A stretch of DNA of 64,000 nt from Ectocarpus siliculosus (lineage: Eukaryota > Sar > Phaeophyceae > Ectocarpales > Ectocarpaceae), in the NCBI GenBank assembly GCA_000310025.1, contig FN649740.1:5708864-5772863 (forward strand). Reading direction: 5' to 3'. Below, piece after piece: positions 21,421 through 33,400 of this stretch (position 1 is the first letter of the stretch; the number at the start of each line of letters is the position of its first letter). Position numbers and translations under genes: made by a program. The notes beneath the pieces are model-generated. The model did no database searches, was not told the origin of the DNA, and saw only the letters and a list, made by a program, of their open reading frames with translations.

Positions 21421-21746
21421 TGAGGACACTGGCTATTGTCGGAGACAGATGCCGGTGCCGTGGCAGTATTATCCCACTGCCAGGGGAAGGCTATTTCCTC
21501 TCGTGATGTGTAAACGAGGAGAAGAGGGTAGAAAGAGAGAGTGGCCATAGCGGCAGAGGGAGAGGAGAGTCGAAGACTCTCCGCTTCCACTTTCGGCAAG
21601 TGGCCAGGGACTTCGGAAGATATCCATCTCCGACGGTGCATTTCCTGTCACTCTCCTTGTGACAAGATACCCCGAGGGAGCCATATCTTCCTACACTTTG
21701 TATGTGCACACATGGTTGGTTATACTCCTGACAGGTGTCCTCCACA
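21421..21746 (-). repeat. 5' LTR of retrotransposon copy B
   Basis: 326 bp, TG...CA on the plus strand. Its right edge abuts GTTC (21747-21750), the second half of the target duplication. Confidence 0.93.
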
Positions 21747-21750
21747 GTTC

Positions 21751-22557
21751 CTGCCATTGAGAAAAAACGTCCGCACCCTCAGAGGAGGAGTTCGAAGAAA
21801 AGAGCAGGAAGGTAAGTACGTGACCGGCAACGGCCCAAAAGAAGTCGACGCTCACTGCAATACCCGGCCCATTAGGGAGGGTCTGAGTGAGCGTAGGCCA
21901 TCGATACGTTTGCTCGGAAGTCTTGCTTGCGGGCTCGGCAAATGAAACATGGCCGAATCCACCAACGACAGACACATTCATACCAATCCACCAGAGAGAA
22001 CGCTCCAACATACGTTAAGTCCGAGCGGTGTCCAGGTAGAAAGACGTGGTAACGTGGCATGCTCGCAAAACCCAAGGCCACAACAACATGGGCACGTATT
22101 TCCGCGGAGTCTTCGAATACGTTTCAGGCAAAACCGTTGGGGATCCCAAACATCGATAATGTATATGCCGCCACACACTCATTTCCGACAGCTGTTAGTT
22201 CCCGGACATAGTGTTCGGGTAAAACGAATATATGGGCAGCCGCAGTGGTACCAACGGTGGACGAGAGACAGACGTCTGGCTCCGCAGAAGCGAGAGCCGG
22301 AGGAGGTGAAAGACTGAATTATTGTACGGGAGTGCAAAGAAAGACGCGATATTCCGCCAGACCAACATTCGGGGGCGGACTCAGACGTCAGCATCGCCAT
22401 GTTGGGTCCATACCGACGGAAATACCGTATTAGATACTCCTTGGAAGGGATAAGCCCACCCAAGCCAATGCTCTGCATCAAGAAGGGTGGGTCCATAGCT
22501 TCGTGGAAGCGGTAAGCCCACCCAAGCCGATGTGTGGCATAAAAACAGTAAAGCTAT
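21751..22557. other. Right flank of retrotransposon copy B, no certain gene
   Basis: The minus-strand frame 22011-21747 reads like a hydrophobic segment (FFWAVAGHVLTFLLF), but no family was recognised. The plus strand has a good splice-donor-like GTAAGT at about 21812. A direct repeat around TAAGCCCACCCAAGCC occurs at about 22451 and 22511. Confidence 0.35.
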
Positions 22558-22849
22558 TCATACCTGTGCATCATCCACCACACACAATGGTGGTGTTGTC
22601 ATGTCCATCAGCGCCGTTTTCCACCAACAACGGTGGTGAAGCAGCGGTGGCGTGAAAAGCGGCAGACGCAATGTGCATGCAGCATCTGCGTGAGCGGTCC
22701 GCCGGTGTGTTCGCAAGCGAAATCTAGCGGACCACATGCATGCGTCCGAGGAGGAAGGATCACCCGCCAAAGATCCATCACCCGGTGGCTCAATTTCATG
22801 AATGGTTGTGCACACGGGGGCTGGCATCTCCGAGTGCTCCGGTTGCAAA

Positions 22850-23700
22850 GTCTTGTCGGGTCCGACCTGGCGCACACTCAAGAGCGTGCGCGTCGCAACA
22901 AGCGCTTTGCCCGGGAAATTCTGACCACAAAAGGCGACGCAGCACGCGGGTCGAGGGCATCGACACCGATGCCCCATAACGTGTCGAAGGAACTAGCCTC
23001 CGGAATCTGTCTGACCCCCGTAGCCAAAAACAAATCGCGCGGGTCAGCGTTTGGGGAGGATTCCGTATACAACAGCGAAGAGACAGCATCCTCACGTCTG
23101 AGCTCCCACAAAATGTGGCCAAAACTGCGCACCTTCCGTCCAAGAAAGACTGTGTTGGCTTTGGTCCGAGTTAGCCATGATTTTTCATATGCGAAGTCAT
23201 AGCCGAAAATGAGAGCTATCCCACTATCATCATGAACTATATCCCGCACACATAGCGGATACCGTGGACCAAATAACGCACAGGGCGTCCAATTGAGAAA
23301 AAGAGGCGGCGGTTTCCAAAAGAGGAAAACCTCATGGTTGTAATGTTCCTGACGGCCGTCAAGAACAGGGGCCTGCCGCGCGGGTGCGCTTTCCTTCCGC
23401 GAAGAAATATCATCAAGGGAAATGGCACCGGCAACCGGCAGGACAATCTGGGTGCCGTCCGAAGAGGGGCCGGATTGTGGGTTACGAGGAGAGGCAGGCA
23501 AGCGGTGAACCAGCGGCAGAAGCGTGCGAAACCAAGCGGTCTACGCGGGCGTTTTCGCGCAAAACGTCGGCGTAGGCCTGTTCATTTAAAGCGGCCTTCT
23601 TCGCGGGCGCTCGACCAATATGGCCAGCGGCCGCGGGAGGCTCGGGACCGCTATTTCGTGACAAAGAACGTCAACCTTCCAATTTGGGAAAACCGTTACC
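22850..23700 (-). pseudogene. Decayed NADAR-domain (DUF1768, YbiA-like) gene
   Basis: The minus-strand frame 23501-22878 shows NADAR-type signatures in order: VFLGRKVRSFGHILWELRR, then DLFLATGVRQIPEASSFDT, then LWGIG. The expected end, similar to GQNFPGKALVATRTLLS, is found only in another frame from about 22945 down, so a frameshift follows the WGIG segment. The upstream Ala/Pro-rich part (23664-23482) also joins only by changing frame. The N-terminal segment where the catalytic glutamate normally lies reads CVRDIVHDD, without an obvious match. NADAR proteins hydrolyse N-glycosidic bonds of riboflavin intermediates or ADP-ribosylated substrates. This copy is probably inactive. Upstream minus-strand exons to about 24100 (Pro/Gly-rich, with GTAACG at 23699 and GTACGT at about 24091 as possible donors) may belong to it. 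Confidence 0.55.
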
Positions 23701-24406
23701 TGCGCTCGGCAACGATGGTGCAATCAGCACCGTGCGACGTTGATGCTCCGTAGAGGAACGTCGCGAAGGGTCTGGAGGGGGCGCGGTGGGTACAAGCGTA
23801 GTCGAGCCACCGCGGCGGGCTTGGGGCTGTCCCGAAGGTCCCTGAGCTCCGACGAGGTTGACTAGACCACCCGGAGCCGCCGAAACGATGGGAGGCGCGG
23901 AAGCCATGCCTCCAGGGGGCATAGACATCGGGGCGAGCGTCCGTGAGATACCCGGCCTCTTATTTTTCCGGCGCCCACACCACAAGGCCGTAGTCGGCGC
24001 CGACAAGTCACGACGGTCGCCCAAAACAAGCTGTGATGAGGCGCGGGGCGATAGATGTCTGAGAAACAAAATGTTGAGAAACCGACACGTACCTGTGGCG
24101 GCGATGGACGCTGGAGCCGCGGCGACACCAGCGGCCGGTACCGGGAACGGGGTGCGTGCGTCCGAGTTGCATCTCCCAGAGCGGTGGCCTTCTCCCGATG
24201 TATGCCCACTGTTTTTACCTGAGCCACCTCGTGTTTCGCATGCGAACGGTAGAGCATCATGCGATTTGGCCAACGCGGAACATGCCGGCACTACTTCATG
24301 CGAGGTTATGGCTGGGGTAAAAAGACCGGTGTATCCGTGAAATTGCCCGCAGTTGAGAGTTGCGACATTTGCCAGAAAATCGCCGCAAATCTGCAGCCGC
24401 AGCCTG

Positions 24407-27400
24407 CTCATCGCGTGGATGATCATCGCACCGTGGGGCATCTACTACGCGAGGTGAGCTTTATCGATACGATCCATCTGTTCTATAATATATGGGAACC
24501 ACCGCCTGAGGCCACATTGTGGCCTGAAAGCAAGCAGTCTGGTGCAGATCATCTCGTTCTCGTGGCTGGCTTGGTGAAACGGCAACATCACGTTTCCGAT
24601 CGGGAGTGGATGACCGGGCAACAAAAATAGACCCAGCACGTCCAAATTCTCGCCCATTCCGAAATCCAACACGAAAAATGTCAACCATGGACCCAATCAC
24701 GGCGTGTTTGCCACGGCTTGCCCCCGGTGGTAATCCTGGTACATATGTCATGCGTGCTGTCCGTCCAACTGGGGACCGCGGAGGTTGATTGTCGAAATCA
24801 CAACCATGCCCATGGCGGCAACTCAATTCGCACTTTGACTCAGAGACTGCTGTAGTGCGCATAACGTTCGTGCCCGAATGTGACTCATCAGACCGTACGC
24901 ATCATCCAGGTACCGAAAGGGCGACGCGACCAAGTGGGCTGGGCGCGAATGGTACGAAATGCACGAGGAAATCATGATCGTTGCCTCCGAAGCCGTGCTC
25001 CCCCTCGGGATCACCGCCGTCTTTGCTTCCAGGGGCAGGACCTCGGAAGCGCACGCGCACTGGGGGTACTACATGATCGCGGCGGTCGCATTGCAGATCT
25101 TCACGGGTTGGATGAGGACCAAGGGGTTAGAGGTGAAACACTCGAACTTTTCCTTGCTTCACAGGGTGAGATGAGCAAGACATGGTGGTTCTCCGCAAGT
25201 CTTGTACAACATTGTTCGAGTCCACACGCCGACAACGTCCAGACTGTTGTGTTAGCCTGCACTGGTAGGTATCATATATTTTGCAGGCGAAAGTTGTTGT
25301 GTTTGGGGCCAGCGCCGTTCGCTTCGGCTGGTGCTTTCGTAGTTCAGAACGCCCTTGCCGCAATGCTTGAAGATACGCTGATTTCAGCTGAAGTAGCAAC
25401 ACCAAGGGAAGGCAGCCTCGAAAGAGTGTTTGCTACCGTTCAAGAAGGGATAGGATGACACGTTAGAGGTGATGGTTAAGCAGAAACCTTGTTCTAACGA
25501 CCTCCTGGTGGAACCCCTTTGCTCAACAGTTCAACAAGCACTTCCACATCTGGGCTGGACGGTTCTCATACATAGCCGGACTAGTTCAGCGCTACCGAGG
25601 GCTGGAGTTCGTGTCCTCGGACGATGATCTCTTATTCTCTGCTGGTGATGGACCTAGAGGTGAAGCCGCGGTAGTGACATCACCAATAACTTCAAGTCGT
25701 CCTGTGCCTCCGATAGTGGTTCTTTCAGAATCACGTCGCACGTTCTGCACTGTCAGATCCGAGCGTGTGTGTTCACATGCTGCGTCGTTCAAACCGTTCT
25801 TTTTCTGCAAGAGGATACGGCGGCGGCGCCGTTCGCTAGCAATACTCTACATCCTGCAATATCTCAACAAGGGCGTTGCTCTGCTTGTTTTGCTTCTTCG
25901 GTATTCGATCATGGTGACAATTTCCTGTCGGACTGTGCTGGTTTGATTGGGATCTCCTTCTCAGCTTCGCTCAACTCTTGCTGAAGTGTCCAGTTCGCCC
26001 TGGTTCGATCACCTTACAGCTCGGCAGCTTCGGTTGGATCAAGGACATCTTGTTCCCTGCCTGGTTCGCGCTCATCTCGGGAGGCTTTCTTATCCTTGAG
26101 ACACAAAAGCAATACCAAAGATTCTTCAACAAGGGAGCTGCCAGCGTGTGTGGCGTCGTGTTCATTGTCAACGAGGGTACACAATGAATTGATTCACAAA
26201 AAAGGCGGTCGTCTGATTCCGCGAACGTTGGACCTGCCTATCTACAGCGTTGCAGCATTTAATGACAAGGTGAACGAAGGCAATGAGCGTGTGGCGCGGT
26301 TGTTGTGTCAGGCGTGTTTTCACCGCAGGGTGTGTGTTCCGCAGAACTTCTTTGAACAGCATGGTAGTTTGTGCGAGACATCGACAATGGGATGCAACAT
26401 ACACGGACGAGCTTGAGTGTACACCCGACCAAAACAGTTCGGGGAGTCGGGGATTATTGCGGGGTAGCACTTGTCGTCCTCTCGAGAGCCCCCTCTTGGA
26501 TGGGCTTGACACGTATATTCCTAGGCCATATTATGTTACAAGTCAATGTCTCGGCGCCATGAGCCTCTAAAGCGAACCTTCTGCCACTCACACACGTCGG
26601 CAGAAAACATCTGACCAATACAACCCATAATATGCATGCCCTAGATCCCGCGAGATACGCAATAAGTCGAAACGATCTCCCAACGCCCACCATTTCACCT
26701 TTCTCTTCGTGTCTCATGCGAACCATATCCAACACCACACACCTTGTGTGATATGAGGTTCTCTTGGGGACCGAAAACGACCTACCTCTCTCCGATCAGG
26801 TGTTGAGCGGCCAGTCCTGGTTGATGGTGGATGAAGCAGTTCTGGATGTGTCCGACTTCGCGCAGAGGCATCCAGGAGGTAGACGGCTCATCCTCAACGC
26901 CTTGGGCACCGATGTTACTCAGGAGCTGATCGGACAAGAGCATTCTGTGGGGCATGCCATGTCCTTCCCGCCTCACGTTCACACAGGGGTGAGTACGCGT
27001 TTGACAGGACAAATTTCCCTTGTCTTGAATGTGTGTAGACCAGACGTTCAGTGTCAGGTTCATCGTTATGGTATCTCCTGAACAGCACCAGGCCGTACCG
27101 TGCTCGACGAAGCTCTGCGAACCGACTCGACCATCATACCCAGACCTTTCGGATTCACCGTGCGGCAACGAAAGGGCAACCCAGGCCGGACGTCTGCCAG
27201 AGTGACCGCCTTCACTCCCAATACCCCCGCAGAAATGTCTTTGCTAACGGCGGCAAGGGATCGGGCGTTGTGATATTTCTTGAATCCGAGGAAGGAATTT
27301 TCGCCACTAGCTAAGGAGCGTTCCCACACCTTGTCGTGGCCGCTGACCGGCAGAGTGCATGGCGAATCATCCGGTCGCTTGTAGTTGGCTACATCGAGGA

Positions 27401-30400
27401 GAACGACGCCGGGGAACCGTCGGCTGCCATGGAAGACAGGAAGGCGCAAGAGGAGGAAGCAGAGACGGTCGAACCCTCGACGGGAGATCCCACCTTCTCC
27501 AGCACAAACCCCATGTTTCGCGTCGCAGGCAAGGCGCCAATGCTGAACAACCGGCTGTTCCTGGGCGAAGACAACCTGGCAAGTCAGGAATCGACAGTAT
27601 GAACACTGACAACGATAGGACTCTGATCTGGAACAACGAGAGCACAGCCAAACAAGTGCATGCAGATATTTCGGAGCATCCATGTGTGTGCGCCTGAATC
27701 GCAACCACTTGGTTGTGACCTACAGAATCCTTGAACCGATGGGAAGCTTGGCACCATACTCTGTAAGCAAGTTGTTGACTGCAGATGACTCATACGATCG
27801 GCACGGGGGGGGGGGGGAGGGGGAGGGGGGGGGGGNNNNNNNNNNNNNNNNNNNNNNNNNNNNNNNNNNNNNNNNNNNNNNNNNNNNNNNNNNNNNNNNN
27901 NNNNNNNNNNNNNNNNNNNNNNNNNNNNNNNNNNNNNNNNNNNNNNNNNNNNNNNNNNNNNNNNNNNNNNAGCCAGGAAGTAGGCTTGTTGAGGGGGGGG
28001 GGGTAAAACGTGTTGTCTGGGACAGCAAAGAACCGGCAGATGCCGGTAGGGCCATCCAATGGCTAATTGGTAGGAGTAGAAACGGGAATCGAATAATCGA
28101 ATATTCTCTCATGGGATTTTCCGTGGGGTGTGGGCGTGCAGCTCAAGGCGCCCATGAACCATCATTGGGCTGTGAAGGGCCAACTCGGTAGATACGGAAG
28201 AACGAGGGTCAGCACCAGAAATCCTGCCCTGCCATCCCACAAGCTGCGCAATGCGCCAGCAATAGCTCCCGACTATTCCTTGAGATTGCGGTCGCCTCGC
28301 ACGATGCGAACTTTTCGTATTGCACGCGGCGGATAGGCCATGGGAGGCGTGTGGAACCAAACTTTCTTTCGTTGGCTTTCTTGATGTTCAACGTTTCCTC
28401 CAGGGGCGTAAGGCGATGCGGCTGAACGACTTGGCGGCCATTCCCGCACACATTCCCACTCCAGCAAAGCGCCCGTCAACAGTGGCGGGGTCCAACAGCA
28501 CGTCAAGCCTGTTCGGGAACCAGTCCCAAGAAATGGGCGTCGTGAGTCTCCAAGTATTTCCTGTTTTTTTCCCGCTGACTGGGTAGACGTTCCGGAACCG
28601 TGATTCTCAGGAAGGCAGTGTAGATGCACTGCTCCTGACCAAGTGTAGGGCAGCCAGTGATGATGAATGGTGATGTGGTTGCTTGCCCCGCTGTTGGTGC
28701 TGCTGCGCTGTTTTCCCCGACGTTCGATCCGGGTTGACTCAGCGCGTGGAAAACACCCGGCATTGCTGCAGAGAATGTCGAGGTCGACATGTGAGCTGAT
28801 ACGCACGTGCTTTCTGTTGAACTGGAACGATTTTGTTTTTTTTGTTTCAAAGCCTCAGCGTGCCGATGAGACGGGTGGCGGATTTCGAAGCAGTACGGGC
28901 TTGCTCGAGCGATTTCAAGTATGCCCCCTGCTCTTCCGAGAGAGGATGGGAGCCGCCAGTGCCGTGGGCCGCGGTCACTTGTGCAGCAAGCGCCCGGTCT
29001 ACAGATACATTTTTTCTTGTCCCGCCAAGGCGCAAGCCCAGGTAAGCACACCGTGTCCGCTGCGATCACTCGTACGTCTTGATTGAAATGCTTCACCTCC
29101 TGCCTCTCCTTCGTCGTGCTCCGCTGTAGACGCAAGGACACGCCCACCGAGGAAACTATCTTTTTTTCAACTCCCTCTGCTCTCGGAAAACACGACTGCG
29201 AGAGACAGGGCGATCGCTGAGATAAGTCATCGTTCCTGACTGATACACGAAACATCAGAAAACCGACAAGAGGGCGGATACATCGGTTAGGGCCTGTCGA
29301 ACACGTACGTTGAATGTGACACCCATGGCAGCACGGGAAGTGAGGTCGGTGAAGCCGATGCCTCTTGTGGTCCCGCCGTGGGCGCTGACATGGCGCCAAA
29401 TCTCATCCACGCCGCACGGCACGAAAACGCCAATTTTTCGTCGGACGAGGCCTTTCACGCTGGCATCTCTTAGGTCTCGCAACATTTACACCACAGATTA
29501 TTTATTGTGCGGTACCACATTTTTTGGACCACGTCCTCGGCCAACGGACATGCAAATTGCCATGTGACGATATGTGTACCGCCCCATTTATTCTGGACGG
29601 TCTTCAAACCTTTCGAATGCTTTTTGGGCGCATCAGCTGCGGTGATATAGGACGAAGGGCACCCAGGAGGCTACTTTGGATTTTTTCACCATTATTTTCT
29701 TGCCCCTACGTTGTTCACGAAAAATATTCGAGTGTGGTCCAAGTTGCTGCGTACACAAGCCAAATTCACCCTCGATACACGGGCAATATTTCTTCGGTCC
29801 CGTCATTTTCGGCGCAACAGGCGCAGGTGATTTCGGGTGTCTGCTACTTCAACATGCGCGCACAGGAAGAGGGAAAGGTGAGGTCTGAAACGAATGAGCA
29901 GGGTAAAAGCTCTGTGGGTTCGCACTTTCATTAACCTTTTTGGGCTCGGGTAACTAAAGCATTATGGCCACTCGCGCGGCCCTAGCGACCACATGAGTGA
30001 AAGATAGCGCATCCTGTGCTCGCCGATATCATTGGCCTTTTTCAATGTTTTTTTTTCTTGCATAATCGGTGAAGCTCAACAACAAACACCGATCATATTC
30101 GGGCTACTTCGACCACCACCGCATCTGCCTCCCGTTCCTGTTTGTGTACTGACGGCAGTTCCACATAAGAGATGACAGATGGTGCTCGCCTCCATTGGGC
30201 CTGATAGAAACACGAAACGTAACCATACAGGGAGTCCCCTTGTACCCTCCGAAACAGCAGTGTATGAGAGTTAATTATCGTTTAGTGCGCATAGAACAAC
30301 TCTGGGAGGTCCACAAAAAATGTTAAAATGTTGTTGTGGGTGGCCGGAGGTCCTGACGAAGATAATCAACTGTGGTCGCCCTCTCCAGACCCCACCTTGA

Positions 30401-33400
30401 CAGCTCATCTAGATCATCAATCTGGTCAAAGGCGATTTATTGACAGAAATCGGGGATAAACCTCCCACCGAGTTGAGCGTACTACAACAACAGCCGGACG
30501 ACTACCACAACCTGCATCATCAGTGAGTGAGACATCAAATATTGTTCGACAATATCCGCCAATTTCAGTTTCAAGAACCACAGCGAAGCGGCCATTGTCA
30601 CCAGTTTTCTATGAGTACATGTCGTTCTTTGTTCAGTCCAAGCCAAACTGCGCTACTGAGCACGTGTGCGTCGCCTCGTGGTCAACGGCTTTGCCGTTGA
30701 TCGCGGGTAACGATCCTGCGACGAGGTGCTCATCTCAACGTGGTTTGCGTCTTGGCGACAGGGCATAGTTCAGCGGGCGTACAACGCCTTTGCTGTGAGG
30801 TTGCTGGACGTTGAACCACCCACACCGGGCGGGAGGGTGGCCTGGAGCAAGAACTCTGCCAAGCTACCGAAGGTCAACACACTCCAAACATATCGGTCGG
30901 GCGAAATATGGTCTCGATATTGACGACGTAGGTTTCTTTGGCAAGGTACAGAGCAACCTGGACGGCAGAGGGTGTCGGGGCAATGGGGAACACGGCAAAA
31001 CTCTGGATATGCCCTAAGGGGCAACATATGTGCCGTTAGGCTCGTTCGAGGCCGGCATCAGTACCTCCGTAGACGTATGTGTCTAAATATCGTGACCATT
31101 TTTTCTGTGTGTGAAAGGTTGTACCCGCGGAGGAGACTGCGGAGGGCATACCGTGCATCGAGATGCGCATCAGGATGTACCACGACGGGGCCATGAGCAA
31201 ACTGCTAGAAACAATCTCGAAGGTGAGCTCTACGATCGACCCCGTAACGAGACCACTTCACCAGGTTGGCGAGGTTGCTTGCGTTGTGTTTTGCCGCAAA
31301 CGTTCCTCGGGTATCGAACTTTAGTGTCTCGTAAGGCCTTTGCCGCAGGTTGTCTTTTTGGGACGTGCACAGGTCTCGATAGAGTTGCGGTACACCGGTG
31401 AAAGACAATTTTCTTTCTTGGTTTGACTTCTGAAACTTTGTGGCACGCGTACCAATCGTCTTGAGGGTCCTAGGTAGATCAAGATGCGACAGAGGTTGAA
31501 ATGTTGTTACTTCACCTTGAAAGGGTTGTCGTGGATGAAATTGATGTACGGAAACATGCATCAAGTAACGTACTCTAGAGGCAATTGTTCGACCGAGGAA
31601 ACCTGTACACTTAGCGCATACATCGTTAGATAAAGAGTCATGCTGAAGCTCAGTAACACAATCGACCTTTCCCAATCAAAGTCATGCTTCGCCTGGATGC
31701 TGAGCACCCAGACTGCACGAAATTGCGCCCAAACGACCCGTCTCCAGGATACAGACAACGCTGCCGTCCAGCTGCAAGGACCGTTCCTCATCAACAAGCT
31801 CGCTCCGCCACCGGCCCACAGCAACGTCATCATGATTGCGGCAGGCACAGGCGTCAAACCCAAGTAAGCAGCACATTCTCTGGCGCGTGTACTCTGCTTC
31901 TATTACATCTCTTCTGATTCTTGTGGCGACATCGCCAAGTGCGCACTGTGTCGCGGAAATTCTCTCCGCTGACAAGGCTCATGAGCTGATTTCGGCTTCT
32001 ATTTTCGTTTGTCTTGGGTTCGAACCGCAAGCTGCACTTGAGCTTGTTTTCGTGGATACTCTCGGCCAGCGTTTATGTAAAGGAAAGACTCGCTTGAGAT
32101 CTTGGAACCATACCCCGGGCGTAGTGGGTGACGATTAGGCAAAAGAAGCGAAGTATAGACTGAAGATAGCAGTGCTGCCGAGCTGAGGCACCTTCCTCGG
32201 AGTGAAGGGGTCGGGTCATTTGAACCCCCGTGACTTAACTTTTATAGGAGCCGAAACCAAACAATTTTACTAGCTTGGACTAGACATCCCCTCCTTTTAG
32301 AATAGAAGACGGAAAAACTTGGAGTTTGGTCATTAAAACGTGTTGGGCGGTGTAGCCACATCTGCTCTCGTACATCGCCGTGCAATGGATTTCAGATATC
32401 GTTTATTCACCACTTCGTAATGAATTACCTATGGCGTTGTCCAGACCCTGGTCGGGGCACACACTTGTGCCTTGTCGCACGGCCGTATCTCTCGCCGCCA
32501 AGGATGTCGTGACACCGCCGCACGACACATTAAACGAAAGTGGTGCTAAAGCTGCGCGATGACGAAAGCAACGACGTTCCGCAGCTGGTTGGCGCCCTCT
32601 CTTGACTTCCCCACGCAACCTACTCTCCCCCCGCGTGAACTGACTCTCGATATAACGTCACTTACCGGTGGTCTTCAACGGTCGAACAAACCGCCTACGG
32701 CAACGGCAGTGCTCCAGCAGATTCGGAACTATCTCAGCGTTTCCAGGTGGGCGGTAAACCGTAACAAATGGCGATAATCACCACTTGCACGACTTTTCGG
32801 AACGCGTGGTGTCTTGCCGCCAGCTCTTGCGAACAGCAGCAGACACGATATCTCGCGCTTGCTGCGGGATCCCTCCCTTCGCACCGCAATTTGCCCCAGG
32901 GACACAAGGTTCTCCAGCGGGTCGCGGCTGGTCCTCGTGTGCCAGAGCACGACCGAGGCCGACTTCTACGGTACCGACGAAATCATGGCCATGCAGGTTA
33001 GGCACCTCTGCATGGCTCAGTGTGCAAAAAGTTGGAGGCATCTCCAATTGGCAACTTGGCCATACGGACATGGCTGGCCCTTTGCCTTCCGCCCGAGGTT
33101 CCCTTCCGAGAAAAGTCCCGACCTACACCCCTACCTTTTCCGCCGGTGCATCCGGCTGGCCCTTTCTTATTGAATGGTTACGAATCCAGGAGAAGAGTGA
33201 TGGACTCCTCGAATTGACTGCTCTCACCAGTGAAGGAGGTCGTTGTCGGAATGCTCCCAGTGCAGCCTTTCGTAAGACGCGTCACATAGCCCGGAACATC
33301 TTCGCTTCGCCGGCGCCTTCGAATACCAGCTCCGCTAATCCCTTCACTCTTGTCGGGTACGGCAACGCGAATGTTTGACACCCTTTGATTACCCTTCCCT

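Larger units (their letters stand above)
13119..21746 (-). mobile_element. Ty3/gypsy chromovirus LTR retrotransposon, copy B (near full length)
   Basis: Bounded by 326-bp LTRs and a 4-bp target duplication GTTC (13115-13118 and 21747-21750). Order along the minus strand: 5' LTR, primer-binding site, gag, TGA, pol (protease, RT, RNase H, integrase, chromodomain), eight-unit tandem repeat, polypurine tract, 3' LTR. The 100-base gap at 15461-15560 corresponds to only 26 bp in copy A, so true length is about 8.55 kb, equal to copy A plus its 2601-bp deletion. One extra base at about 14949 breaks the chromodomain. Identical LTRs indicate a very recent insertion. Confidence 0.93.

Noticed and set aside
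28503-29399. Long minus-strand frame of 298 codons
   Set aside because: It is antisense to exons 15-16 of the truncated redox copy and to the intron between them, and has no domain.
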